Source: Xylanibacter brevis ATCC 19188 (GTDB lineage Bacteria; Bacteroidota; Bacteroidia; Bacteroidales; Bacteroidaceae). Taken from it: a stretch of DNA of 64,000 bases. Where the stretch lies: the NCBI RefSeq assembly GCF_000621725.1, contig NZ_JHXM01000019.1, positions 23,934-87,933 of the forward strand, in the 5' to 3' direction. This document shows, piece by piece, positions 49,620-57,975 of the stretch; the stretch's first letter is position 1; each line of letters opens with the position of its first letter. Position numbers and translations under genes: made by a program. The notes beneath the pieces were generated by a model. The model saw only the letters and a list, made by a program, of their open reading frames with translations, made no database searches and was not told the origin of the DNA.

Positions 49620-49641
49620 GGACAGGTGAGTGACATATGTG
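49614..49641. repeat. GGGACAG-type repeat, copy D
   Basis: GTCTAGGGACAGGTGAGTGA followed by CATATGTG supplies the stop codon of the EVE-like gene and shares its core with copies B and C. A palindrome CCGCAAGCCTTGCGG follows at about 49672; it resembles the end of the 110-bp element. Confidence 0.7.
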
Positions 49642-49820
49642 TTTTCTAAGGAGAGAAAAATAAAAATCCGCAAGCCTTGCGGGGCGAAAAGGTTTGGTTT
49701 AATGGTTGGATTTTGCTATCTTAGCAAAAAAAGTGCGAAGCTGCTAATGCTCGACAAAATGAGAGCTAACTCTCTTTTGTACTTGCTTAATCGCAGCCTT
49801 GCAAACAAAACTGTTATGTT

Positions 49821-50717
49821 ATGAAAAAGGTGTATATTGCTTTCGTTTTTGCCATTGTTTTCTTCGCCTGCTGTAAAGGGACGGCGGAGAAGCCTGTGGC
49901 GGATAATGAGGTGGAAACTGTTGCTGAAGGGGCAGGGGCTGACTCGTGCGTTGATGTTGGTGGAGAGAAAGATTCGGTAAGGGAGGAGAACCAGGGATAT
50001 GAATACCAAGATCAAAGAGAATTGAACGATCTTCATGGAACATGGATGCTTGAATACAATGATAGTATAGAGAGGGAGTTTCAGCAGTTGTTGGTGCTAT
50101 TACCTCAATACCGGGATGTCTTCAACAAAGAGAAAAAGTACTGGAAGAGGTATCAGAAGGGAGTGCGTGAACTGGCGGGTTGTGAGTATCATGGCAGTTC
50201 AACGCCCATGTTTGTTGATGATATGCTTAAACAGGGAATAAGTCTCAGGGAGGCGTCTTTCCGAAATCTCTATCTCCACATGCAAGGAAAACGTACATCG
50301 TTCAGTAAAACAAGGTTTACCTCGGGCATGATATCGAGAGCCTATAGGATATTCATAAAAGTGGCAGGAGAAGATGAGTATAATGACTACAGAATGGATT
50401 ATCAGGAAAATCTCCGTAAAGAGTGGCAACTTTGGAATGAATGGATGAACTATCGACGTCAGGTGTCTGAACAATTGTCTGATGAATTGAAAGTTGTTTA
50501 TGACAATTGTACCAATCAGATGATGCGTACAAAGCTCCTCCAGCTAAAAAATCAGAATAAAGGTTTGGGGATGATAGGTGGTGATGTCCTGGATTGTCTT
50601 TTGCCCGACGACTGTACGGACAAAGCACTATTAAATTATCCAGGCTTTAATGTGGTATGGGAAAAGCATCAGTACGTCCAGGTGGGGCCTGATTCTGTTA
50701 ATGATGACAAATTATAA
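49821..50717 (+). CDS. Lipoprotein of unknown function, helical
   Basis: The 298-residue protein has a lipoprotein signal peptide (VFFACC, first Cys near residue 17). An acidic linker (about 20-65) leads into a helical domain with many charged and aromatic residues (KEWQLWNEWMNYRRQVSEQL). The Cys at VVYDNCTNQMMRTKLL, within a helical layout, is slightly reminiscent of LprI-like lysozyme-inhibitor domains, but I cannot confirm that. Its stop overlaps the ATG at 50717 in TAATG, so it may be coupled to the next gene. Confidence 0.65.
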   Translation: MKKVYIAFVFAIVFFACCKGTAEKPVADNEVETVAEGAGADSCVDVGGEKDSVREENQGYEYQDQRELNDLHGTWMLEYNDSIEREFQQLLVLLPQYRDVFNKEKKYWKRYQKGVRELAGCEYHGSSTPMFVDDMLKQGISLREASFRNLYLHMQGKRTSFSKTRFTSGMISRAYRIFIKVAGEDEYNDYRMDYQENLRKEWQLWNEWMNYRRQVSEQLSDELKVVYDNCTNQMMRTKLLQLKNQNKGLGMIGGDVLDCLLPDDCTDKALLNYPGFNVVWEKHQYVQVGPDSVNDDKL

Positions 50718-50737
50718 TGGTATTAAACAATTACGTT

Positions 50738-51541
50738 ATGGAAAAGATTAAGATGCTGGGGGCTTTGGTGGGCGACATCGTTGGCTCTACGTATGAATGG
50801 TATAACACGAAGAAAACGGACTTCGTGATGTTTGAGAGGGGGTGCCGTTTTACGGATGACTCGGTGATGACGTTGGCGGTGGCAAAATGGCTGCTGGAGG
50901 ATGCGACGCATAGTATTCACCATTTGGTTTGTTGCATGCAGGAGCTTGGCAGGCGTCATCCTTATGCGGGGTATGGCGGACGATTCATGGGGTGGCTCTG
51001 CGAGGAGAATCCTCAGCCGTATAATAGTTGGGGCAACGGGGCTGGCATGAGGGTGAGCCCTGTGGGACTGTATGCCAGGACGCTTGACGAGGCATTGGCT
51101 CTAGGGGCTTTGACGGCGTCTGTGAGTCATAATCATCCTGAAGGAGTAAAAGGGGCGCAGGCGATAGCGGCGTGTGTGTTCCTGTGTAGGCAAGGATGGT
51201 CGAAGGAGGAGATGAGGGAGTATGTGGAGAGGACGTTTGGCTACGACCTGCATCGCACGATAGCGGAGATTCGTCCGCGATACGGGTTTGACGTGTCGTG
51301 TCAGGGAAGTGTGCCTGAGTCGATAATTGCTTTCTTGGAAGGGAACTCGTTTGAAGAGGTTATACGCCTGGCTATCTCGCTTGGTGGCGACTCTGACACG
51401 ATAGGTGCGATGGCTGGGGCTATTGCTGCTTGTAGGTATGCTATTCCTGAGGAGATAGCAGAGCGGTGTGATGCTCTGCTGACGGATGATCTGAGGGACA
51501 TCAAGAACAGCTTTCTGGAAATGATTGACGAACGGCGGTGA
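50738..51541 (+). CDS. ADP-ribosylglycohydrolase family protein
   Basis: The 267-residue cytoplasmic enzyme should remove ADP-ribose from proteins or nucleic acids. The metal-binding motif TDDS (about 39-42) follows LGALVGDIVGS, and GGDSDTIGAMAGAIAA near the C-terminus supplies the second metal Asp pair. I chose ATG 50738 (MEKIKMLGAL), which fits the family. ATG 50717 overlaps the upstream stop and adds 7 residues. A terminator follows. Confidence 0.9.
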   Translation: MEKIKMLGALVGDIVGSTYEWYNTKKTDFVMFERGCRFTDDSVMTLAVAKWLLEDATHSIHHLVCCMQELGRRHPYAGYGGRFMGWLCEENPQPYNSWGNGAGMRVSPVGLYARTLDEALALGALTASVSHNHPEGVKGAQAIAACVFLCRQGWSKEEMREYVERTFGYDLHRTIAEIRPRYGFDVSCQGSVPESIIAFLEGNSFEEVIRLAISLGGDSDTIGAMAGAIAACRYAIPEEIAERCDALLTDDLRDIKNSFLEMIDERR

Positions 51542-51565
51542 GGACTGCTGACGAACGAAAAAATG

Positions 51566-51601
51566 AAAAGAGCGCTATCTGTGGTGGGGTAGCGCTCTTT
51601 T
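51566..51601. terminator. Bidirectional intrinsic terminator
   Basis: The stem AAAAGAGCGCTA / TAGCGCTCTTTT separates the ADP-ribosylglycohydrolase gene and the convergent ompA-like gene. Confidence 0.85.
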
Positions 51602-51627
51602 CTGCAAATATGATATTAATATAGGGC

Positions 51628-52482
51628 TTACTTCGTCTCGGGGGCCTCGCCGATGAGCTCCATAAACTCGTCGAGCTTTGGCGTGATGATGATCTGGGTG
51701 CGACGGTTGCGCTGCTTGCCCAGCTCGGTGTCGTTGCTCTGCAAGGGGTTGTACTCGCCACGACCGCCTGCGGTGAGGCGCTTGGGATCAACACCATACT
51801 TGGTCTGGAGAGCCTGTACTACCGACGATGCACGCAGACAAGAGAGGTCCCAGTTGTTGCGGATGTTTTCGCGCGCAATGGGCACGTTGTCCGTGTTACC
51901 CTCGATCAGCACGTCGTAGTCTTTATAGTCGGTGATGATCTTGGCAATCTTAGACAGGGTCTCGGCGGCACGGTCGTTGATTTCGTAAGAGCCGCTCTTG
52001 TATAACATGTTGTCTGCCAGCGAGATATATACCACGCCTTTCAGCACTTGTACGTCAACCTCTTTCAGTTCCTCTTTCGAGAGCGAGCGGGTGAGGTTGT
52101 TGCTGAGCACCATGTTCAGCGAGTCGCTCTTTGACTTCACCTCTACCAGGTGGCGGATATACTGGTTCGACTCGTTGATCTGGTCTACGAGTTTATCGAT
52201 AGACACATTGTTTTGCGAGGCGTTTGAGAGGCTCTTGTCGAGCGATGCCTGCAGTTTGGCGTAGGCAGCCTTTTGTTCGTCCAGTGCTTTCTGCTGGTTT
52301 TTGATCTGTTCCTCGAGCGAGGTGATGCGTGCATTCTTGCCAGCCAGGTCCTCGCGTGTGTTCTGCAGGTTGGCCGTCAGTGCCTTGTTGTCGTCGCGAC
52401 ATTCGGTCAGTTCTTTTTTGCTGGCACAGCTGCTCAGCAGTATGGCAGCCACGGCTGCAACCATCATCATGTTCTTCTTCAT
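51628..52482 (-). CDS. OmpA-family peptidoglycan-binding lipoprotein with coiled coil
   Basis: The 284-residue protein has a lipoprotein signal (LLSSCAS, Cys near residue 19) and a coiled-coil stalk (about 30-130). A C-terminal OmpA domain (about 160-275) carries VLIEGNTDNVPI, the NNWDLSCLRASSVV helix and the terminal GKQRNRRTQIII. It should tether the outer membrane to peptidoglycan. It is monocistronic behind its own promoter. Confidence 0.92.
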   Translation of the reverse strand: MKKNMMMVAAVAAILLSSCASKKELTECRDDNKALTANLQNTREDLAGKNARITSLEEQIKNQQKALDEQKAAYAKLQASLDKSLSNASQNNVSIDKLVDQINESNQYIRHLVEVKSKSDSLNMVLSNNLTRSLSKEELKEVDVQVLKGVVYISLADNMLYKSGSYEINDRAAETLSKIAKIITDYKDYDVLIEGNTDNVPIARENIRNNWDLSCLRASSVVQALQTKYGVDPKRLTAGGRGEYNPLQSNDTELGKQRNRRTQIIITPKLDEFMELIGEAPETK

Positions 52483-52523
52483 AATCGTTCAGTTTTTATT
52501 GATTAAACATAAAAAATCGGGTG

Positions 52524-52531
52524 CAAATATA
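52524..52531 (-). promoter_or_regulatory. -7 element of the ompA-like gene
   Basis: TATATTTG on the minus strand lies 41 bp upstream of the ATG. A TTG (plus 52554-52556) is 22 bp further upstream. Confidence 0.5.
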
Positions 52532-52621
52532 CTTATACGACTATTAAAACCACCAAAAGTCAATTGGAATTAGCGATTTTTAACCTCGCAGCGCCTGTTT
52601 TTTGAAAAGTTGACCTTTTTA

Positions 52622-52678
52622 GAGAAGTGAGAAGTGAGAGGTGAGAAGTGAGAGGTGGTGCGCCTTGCGGCGCAAAGA
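52622..52678. repeat. GAGAAGTGAG-type low-complexity repeat with GGTGCGCC hairpin
   Basis: AGTGAGAAGTGAGAGGTGAG-like runs are followed by GGTGCGCCTTGCGGCGCAAA. The same pairing of a GAGA/TGAG run with a GGTGCGCC-type hairpin occurs at 32.9 kb. It lies just beyond the stop of the HMA gene. Confidence 0.6.
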
Positions 52679-52680
52679 CA

Positions 52681-52998
52681 CTACTTTTTTACGGGCTTTT
52701 GCTCGTTTGTAGCTTTCTTCTTCACCTCCGAGGCCTCGTATTTAATTTTCTTGAAGCCTTTGATGATGTTCTGAACGTTGGTCTTGTCTGCATCATACTC
52801 GATGGTGACAGTCTTGACATTGAGGTCTGTAACGATATTTTTGATACCTTTCTCGAAACGAAGGTTGCCCTTGATTTTCTTTTCGCAACTTTCGCAATGC
52901 ATCTCAGGATTGGTGGTGAACACAACGGTCTTGATGTCTTTTGCCAGAGCAACCATAGCGGTCATCATCATGGCACTTAATACGAATACTTTTTTCAT
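52681..52998 (-). CDS. Secreted heavy-metal-associated (HMA) domain protein
   Basis: The 105-residue protein has a signal peptide (about 1-19) and one HMA domain with the metal-binding MHCESCEKKI (CxxC). A Lys-rich tail ends it. It should bind Cu(I) or a similar soft metal in the periplasm. It follows the TonB receptor gene by 21 bp on the same strand, and a small Cys-rich protein gene lies upstream of that, so a metal-handling operon is likely. The metal is not determined by the sequence. Confidence 0.88.
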   Translation of the reverse strand: MKKVFVLSAMMMTAMVALAKDIKTVVFTTNPEMHCESCEKKIKGNLRFEKGIKNIVTDLNVKTVTIEYDADKTNVQNIIKGFKKIKYEASEVKKKATNEQKPVKK

Positions 52999-53019
52999 TG
53001 CTCTTATTTTATGGGATTG

Positions 53020-54975
53020 TTATAGTCTTCCTATATTCACGCGGATGCCTGCATAGAACATGGCACCATGAACGGGTCCCCACACCATCGTGGGGTCGAA
53101 GGTGCTACTCCACGGGTCGGCAGCATTGACGATGGGCTGTTTCTGGCGGAAGCCTGTGAGGTTCTCGCCACCAACATAGACCGAGAAATGACGGAACCAG
53201 CGGGTGATCTGTGCAGACACTTGCTCGTAACCATGAAAGTGCTCGTCCCAAAGACCACTGACAGGTGTTGGCATGCGTCCGCCACCGTTCAGTTGCAGCG
53301 TGGCATCAAACTGCCAGATGCCGAGGGGCGTCTTGTAACTGGCTGTGACGAGACCCTTATAGCGACTGGTCAACGGTTTCTCCATCAGTTTGCCGCCATA
53401 GGTGGACTTCACGTCGTTCCAACGCCATGCGGCTGTCAGTTCCATGCCTTTGACAATGGGATATGAAGCATCGATTTGGAAGGTATTGGAATAGGACTTT
53501 CCATTGAGGTTGGCGATGCGAATCTCTGTGGGGTTGCTGTCGTAGTCGATGACGGCCTGCTCGTTGAAATGCGTATGATAGAACTCGGCATTCAACTTAA
53601 GCGTATGGCTGAACAAGGGGATATAGAACGAGCTGCTAACGCCTGAGTTCCAAGCCTGTTCCTGTTTCAGGTCGTCGATGACCAGCTGGCGTCCGCTTGC
53701 CAACAGATAGTTATTCTCTGCCAGCGCCCAGACGGTACGGTAGCCTTTTCCTACTGACAGTCGGAGGTTGACAATTTCGTTGGGTGTCAGTTTCAGGTGG
53801 AAACGGGGTGTCACAAACGTGCCGTAGCGGCTGCTATGGTCGGCGCGAATGCCAGCCATCGCAACAAGCTTGTCATTGAGGTTGTAGGTGTACTGTGCAT
53901 AGACGCCTGGCGTGGTTTCCTTTTCGTTGCTCGTCAGGTAGTCGTGGTTCAGCGAAAGACCTGCCGACAGGTTGTGCTGTTTCGTAAAGTTCGTTTCGAA
54001 GAGCAGTTGTGCGTAGGCATTCTTTTGGTTCACGTCGTAGTGCTTGAGACCATAGTTGGCATCCAACTGGTGCATCGAGAGGTTGGTCATCAGGGCTATG
54101 TTCGTGCCGTGCTCAGGGTCGAGGACGAAGGCATGCTTCATGTAGCCCTCGTAGCGATTGGTCTCTATACCTATATTATAAGGATGTGAAAGGTGTGAGG
54201 TGTGTCCCGTCTGTCCTCCTTCACGCTTCTCCTTGATCATGCTTATGCCGCCATGAAAGATATATTGGCTATTCCTATAATGCCAGCGGTTCTGCAGGTT
54301 CCATTGGCGCACGTTGGCTTGGTCGAGGAAACCGTCGTTGTTCTCGTCGTGGTTTCCGTAGTCATCCTGATAGTGTACCAACAACTCCGTGCTCAGTTGG
54401 CTATTCAGGTGTATATTGGCATCGGCATTGGCATCCATGCGGCTCTTCGTGTTTCCGTAGAGGTTCAGCGTAATGCCTTGTTCATCATCAGGCTTCAGAT
54501 ATTCCACGTCAATCTGTCCGGTGATGCTTTCATAACCGTTCTTGACTGACGAGGCACCCTTCGACACCTGGATGCCACTCATCCAGGGACCGGGAACGTA
54601 GTCGAGGGCATAGGGGGCAGCCGCTCCACGAAAGTTGGGCAGGTTCTCTGTGAGCATCTGCACATAGGTGCCACTCAGTCCCAAGAGCTTGATTTGTTTG
54701 GCGCCAGTAGCGGCGTCGCTGTAGTTCACATCGACTGATGGGTTGGTGGTAAAACTCTCGCCGAGGTTGCAGCAGGCAGCCTTGAACAGCTCTTCGCGGC
54801 CTATCATCACAGCGTTAGCGGGTCCTGCCATCCGCCTTGTTCCTGCACGGCGCGAGGTGATGGTGACGTTGCCCAAGTTCTGTGTCTTCATCGTGTCAAC
54901 CTGCAACGAATCATTATTCTGTCCATAGACGGACATGCAAAGCATCATAATGATGCTAGTCAGTAAAAATTTCAT
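53020..54975 (-). CDS. TonB-dependent outer-membrane receptor, probably metal-related
   Basis: The 651-residue protein has a signal peptide (MKFLLTSIIMMLCMSVYGQ), a plug domain (about 40-150; ESFTTNPSVDVNYSDAATGA, GIQVSKGASSVKNGYESITG) and a 22-strand-type barrel ending GAMFYAGIRVNIGRL. Start ATG 54975 gives a clean signal peptide; ATG 55038 adds 21 unlikely residues. The adjoining HMA protein and Cys-rich protein suggest transport of a metal or metal complex. Substrate is inferred. Confidence 0.88.
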   Translation of the reverse strand: MKFLLTSIIMMLCMSVYGQNNDSLQVDTMKTQNLGNVTITSRRAGTRRMAGPANAVMIGREELFKAACCNLGESFTTNPSVDVNYSDAATGAKQIKLLGLSGTYVQMLTENLPNFRGAAAPYALDYVPGPWMSGIQVSKGASSVKNGYESITGQIDVEYLKPDDEQGITLNLYGNTKSRMDANADANIHLNSQLSTELLVHYQDDYGNHDENNDGFLDQANVRQWNLQNRWHYRNSQYIFHGGISMIKEKREGGQTGHTSHLSHPYNIGIETNRYEGYMKHAFVLDPEHGTNIALMTNLSMHQLDANYGLKHYDVNQKNAYAQLLFETNFTKQHNLSAGLSLNHDYLTSNEKETTPGVYAQYTYNLNDKLVAMAGIRADHSSRYGTFVTPRFHLKLTPNEIVNLRLSVGKGYRTVWALAENNYLLASGRQLVIDDLKQEQAWNSGVSSSFYIPLFSHTLKLNAEFYHTHFNEQAVIDYDSNPTEIRIANLNGKSYSNTFQIDASYPIVKGMELTAAWRWNDVKSTYGGKLMEKPLTSRYKGLVTASYKTPLGIWQFDATLQLNGGGRMPTPVSGLWDEHFHGYEQVSAQITRWFRHFSVYVGGENLTGFRQKQPIVNAADPWSSTFDPTMVWGPVHGAMFYAGIRVNIGRL

Positions 54976-55071
54976 TCTTTCAGATATTGATTTTAATATG
55001 ATACAATTACTCGTCAGGATACTGCCAGTAAAAGGCAATCTCCTAAAAAAAACGTTGAATCATATTAAGAA

Positions 55072-55452
55072 TCAAATCAGCAGGACTTGGATGAAGTTCA
55101 GGTAATCGCTGGGCGGAATCTTCCACTCCACATAGATAGACCGAACGTTCGCCTTGCAAGTGTTAGGCAGAATCCATTCTGTTGCAAGGCTTGGCAGAAT
55201 AGCCAGTAGAGGCTGTAGGACATGAAAGTCGTAAGTGATGGACTGCGCTGTGAGCGTTGGTGACAGATTTACATGTTCCACCGTCAGGCAGCCCTCATCA
55301 GGCGCACACCCTTTATCGTTTACCTTCATACCACATGGAACCACCTTTGCCATTCCCGTACAACTGCATTGTACGATGTCAACACCTGCCCCAATGAACA
55401 ATATCGTTACGGAGAGGAGTAAAGGCAGCAATATGTGGCTAAATCTCTTCAT
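55072..55452 (-). CDS. Small Cys-rich exported or membrane-anchored protein
   Basis: The 126-residue protein starts with an N-terminal hydrophobic segment (about residues 6-24). Seven Cys residues lie close together, including QCSCTGM, VVPCGM and GCAPDEGC, and a C-terminal region follows. Such small proteins commonly precede TonB receptor plus HMA genes in Bacteroidetes metal operons. ATG 55452 is preferred to ATG 55464, because the latter falls on the promoter box. The promoter box ends only 9 bp upstream, so the leader is very short. Confidence 0.65.
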   Translation of the reverse strand: MKRFSHILLPLLLSVTILFIGAGVDIVQCSCTGMAKVVPCGMKVNDKGCAPDEGCLTVEHVNLSPTLTAQSITYDFHVLQPLLAILPSLATEWILPNTCKANVRSIYVEWKIPPSDYLNFIQVLLI

Positions 55453-55461
55453 TTGCGGTTG

Positions 55462-55469
55462 CAAAGTTA
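55462..55469 (-). promoter_or_regulatory. -7 element of the Cys-rich/TonB/HMA operon
   Basis: TAACTTTG on the minus strand lies 9 bp before the ATG at 55452, implying a near-leaderless transcript. No clear -33 TTG was seen. Confidence 0.5.
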
Positions 55470-55604
55470 TTAATAATTTCCGGTTTATGTCTTTCTTTAC
55501 CTTAAAATTTAATGGTGTTTAACTCTATGTGGAAACTTGAACAGTATTACCCTATGTCCTGATTTGTAAGCCTGCCTACCATAATTTTGGTATGACAATT
55601 CCCA

Positions 55605-56303
55605 TATAAATTGCATATATCATCCGCGAACTCCCCTCCCATGTAGGGGAGGGGCAGGGGTGGGGTCTGTATCTCTATTTGCAGTTAGAACAATGCTGAC
55701 CCCACCTCCGACCCCTCCCCTACATGGGAGGGGAGGGCTTACGGAGTCCTTGGATTTTTAACCGCATAGTACGTTTTGGGTATGTTTTATAAATTGCATA
55801 TATCATCCGCTGAACTCCCCTCCCTTCAAGGGGAGGGGCAGGGGTGGGGTCTGTATCTCCATTTGCAGTTAGAACAATACTGACCCCACCCCCGCCCCCT
55901 CCCCTACATGGGAGGGGAGCGCTTACGGGGTCCTTGGATTTTTCAACCGTATAGTACGAAAGATTCCTTTTTTGGGTATGTTCTATAAATTGCATATAGC
56001 ATCCGTAACTCCCCTCCCTTCCCGCTCGAGCTCTGCTCGCTTGCTACCGAAGGGACGCAAGAAGGGGAGGGGCAGGGGTGGGGTCTGTATCTCCATTTGC
56101 AGTTAGAACAATGCTGACCCCACCCCCGACCCCTCCCCTACATGGGAGGGGAGTGGCTTCGGAGTCCTTGGATATTCAACCGTATAGTACGTTTTGGGTA
56201 TGTTCTATAACTTTGCATGTAGCATCCGCGAACTCCCCTCCCCTACATGGGAGGGGAGTGGCTGCGGAGTCCTTGGATTTTTAACCGTAAAGTACGAAAA
56301 AAG
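55605..56303. repeat. Tandem array of about 185-220-bp units with G/C-rich palindromes
   Basis: Units begin near 55608, 55791, 55987 and 56209 with AAATTGCATATATCATCCGC or close variants. Units one to three then have a G/C-rich palindrome (CTCCCCTCCC... / ...GGGAGGGGAG) around the centre TCCATTTGCAGTTAGAACAA. They continue with GGAGTCCTTGGATTTTTAAC and a TAGTACG tail. Unit three carries an extra insert of about 40 bp with CTCGAGCTCTGCTCGC. Unit four keeps only a simple palindrome. The stretch 55465-56395 has no gene. Confidence 0.9.
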
Positions 56304-56395
56304 TTTTTATGGTTTGTAATATTTGCCTCTGATGTTGCGTATATAAGGATAGAGAAACGAAACAATAGTAACAACAATTTTAAAACAAGAAAGTT

Positions 56396-56818
56396 ATGGA
56401 TTGGATCATGATTCCGCTGAACTGCCTGATCGTGTTCGGCACTATTTACAAAGTGGTGGAACTGTTTGTACGCAAGCGCGAACGACTGACGCTCATCAGT
56501 AAACTGACGGAGATATCAAACGTCGATTTCAAGGGTATCAAACTCTACAACAGCGGCAATAAGTTTACAGCTCTGCGCTTTGCATGGCTTCTGATGGGAG
56601 TGGGCTTGGGCTTCTTTGTAGGCTTCTTTCTCAACTTTGTGTCGGCTAGTGGAAACCTCGAAACCCTCACCGAGTGGCAATTCATGAATAAAATAGGTGG
56701 CATCATCTATGTGTCCAGCATCTCTTTCTTTGGTGGCTTAGGCTTGCTTATATCATATTATACAGAACGCAAGGCTGAACAGACTGAGGATAAGAAGAAC
56801 GACGACAATCAAATCTGA
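56396..56818 (+). CDS. DUF6249-like membrane protein
   Basis: The 140-residue protein has three likely membrane segments (about 5-22, 62-82 and 100-120) and a charged C-terminal tail (KKNDDNQI). The layout, together with an ECF sigma gene immediately downstream, fits DUF6249-type proteins of Bacteroidetes. Its stop overlaps the sigma ATG (TGATG), so both are translationally coupled. Its function is unknown; sensing for the sigma factor is a possibility from context. Confidence 0.75.
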   Translation: MDWIMIPLNCLIVFGTIYKVVELFVRKRERLTLISKLTEISNVDFKGIKLYNSGNKFTALRFAWLLMGVGLGFFVGFFLNFVSASGNLETLTEWQFMNKIGGIIYVSSISFFGGLGLLISYYTERKAEQTEDKKNDDNQI

Positions 56819-57360
56819 TGCAGCAGGCAGACGAACAGCAACTGATAGCCCGTATCCTCGACGGACACGCCGAGGATTACGGCTATTTCCTGACGCGCTA
56901 CGGGCAGGAGGTGTTCCGGCTCGTGGCCCGACTGGTTCCCCAGCAGCAGGATGCCGAGGAACTGGTGCAGGATGCCTTCGTTCGTGCCTTCAACCGTCTG
57001 GACACCTATACCGGCGAGGCGCAGTTTCAGACGTGGCTATGCCGCATTGCCTACAACCTCACGGTGAGCTGGCTGCGCAAGCAGAAGATGAAATACATCA
57101 GCATAGACGAGCGCCCGGACATCAGCGATGCGGATATCGACCGACTGCTGGACGATAATTCGCGCGTAGAGCAGCTCCGCGATGCCTGCGCCCAACTGAC
57201 GCCCGACGAGCAAACCCTCGTCAACCTATATTATTACGACGAAAAGCCCATACGCGACATCGCCTATATCCTGGGACTCGAACAGGGCAATATCGCTACA
57301 CGGCTTTTCCGCATCCGCAAGAAACTATATCTAATCATCAAAAAAACAGAGAAGCTATGA
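56818..57360 (+). CDS. ECF-type RNA polymerase sigma factor
   Basis: The 180-residue protein has sigma region 2 (about 15-85; DAEELVQDAFVRAFNRLDTY, FQTWLCRIAYN) and region 4 (about 125-178; LTPDEQTLVNLYYYDEKPIR, IATRLFRIRKKL). This is a typical ECF sigma-70 factor. It is coupled by overlaps to the DUF6249 gene upstream and the membrane-protein gene downstream. The target promoters are unknown. Confidence 0.93.
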   Translation: MQQADEQQLIARILDGHAEDYGYFLTRYGQEVFRLVARLVPQQQDAEELVQDAFVRAFNRLDTYTGEAQFQTWLCRIAYNLTVSWLRKQKMKYISIDERPDISDADIDRLLDDNSRVEQLRDACAQLTPDEQTLVNLYYYDEKPIRDIAYILGLEQGNIATRLFRIRKKLYLIIKKTEKL

Positions 57361-57695
57361 CAGACCGTGCACTACACGAGGCATTGCGCCAACAGGCAGA
57401 GCAGCACCCCATGGAGCTGCCATCGAACTTTGCCTATACTACCATGCGCAGAATCGCGAAAGAGCAGCAGGCGCGCCAGCGGCATGAAAAAGTGGTGGCC
57501 ACGGTGACCATCGGTGCCTGCAGTCTGTTGGGCATCGGGGTCATGGGTTATTGCTATGGTGAGGCATTGCTGAAGGGGCTGTACGCCATGCTGCATCACA
57601 CCGAGGGCTTCGGCGTGGTACCCGGTTTAGCCTTCTGCTGCCTGTTTTTGGCTACGCTCAATTATTTCCTGCGTCGCCACTTTTCAAGATACTGA
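57357..57695 (+). CDS. Membrane protein, possible anti-sigma factor
   Basis: The 112-residue protein has a soluble N-terminal part (about 1-40) followed by two hydrophobic segments (about 43-62 and 80-100). It overlaps the sigma gene by ATGA. Small membrane proteins in this position often restrain the ECF factor, but no zinc-binding anti-sigma motif (HxxxCxxC) is present, so the assignment rests on context. A strong terminator follows. Confidence 0.65.
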   Translation: MTDRALHEALRQQAEQHPMELPSNFAYTTMRRIAKEQQARQRHEKVVATVTIGACSLLGIGVMGYCYGEALLKGLYAMLHHTEGFGVVPGLAFCCLFLATLNYFLRRHFSRY

Positions 57696-57743
57696 AAAAA
57701 AAGCCTCTCCCCAGCCCTCTCCGAGGGAACAGCCTCTCCCCAG

Positions 57744-57773
57744 CCCTCTCCGAGGGAGAGGGAGCTTTTTTTT
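57744..57773 (+). terminator. Intrinsic terminator of the sigma-factor operon
   Basis: The stem CCCTCTCC / GGAGAGGG with a GAG loop is followed by AGC and eight T residues. An incomplete copy of the same G/C-rich unit precedes it at about 57704-57729. The rest of 57774-57975 holds only short hairpin-like sequence. Confidence 0.8.
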
Positions 57774-57975
57774 GCGCCTCGTGGAATAACAAAAACCGAA
57801 GAAAACCCCTTTCTGAGCCAGAAGCCTCTGTCGAGTCTTCCACCAACAGCGTTGCCCCATTCTGGGGGCTGTCTGGCTCAAAAAGGAAAAACCTCGGACC
57901 TACGGTCCTAAAAAACAATTTTTCTTCTGGATTAACCAGATAGTCTCGATGAGACAATAAAGCACAGAAGAGGCC

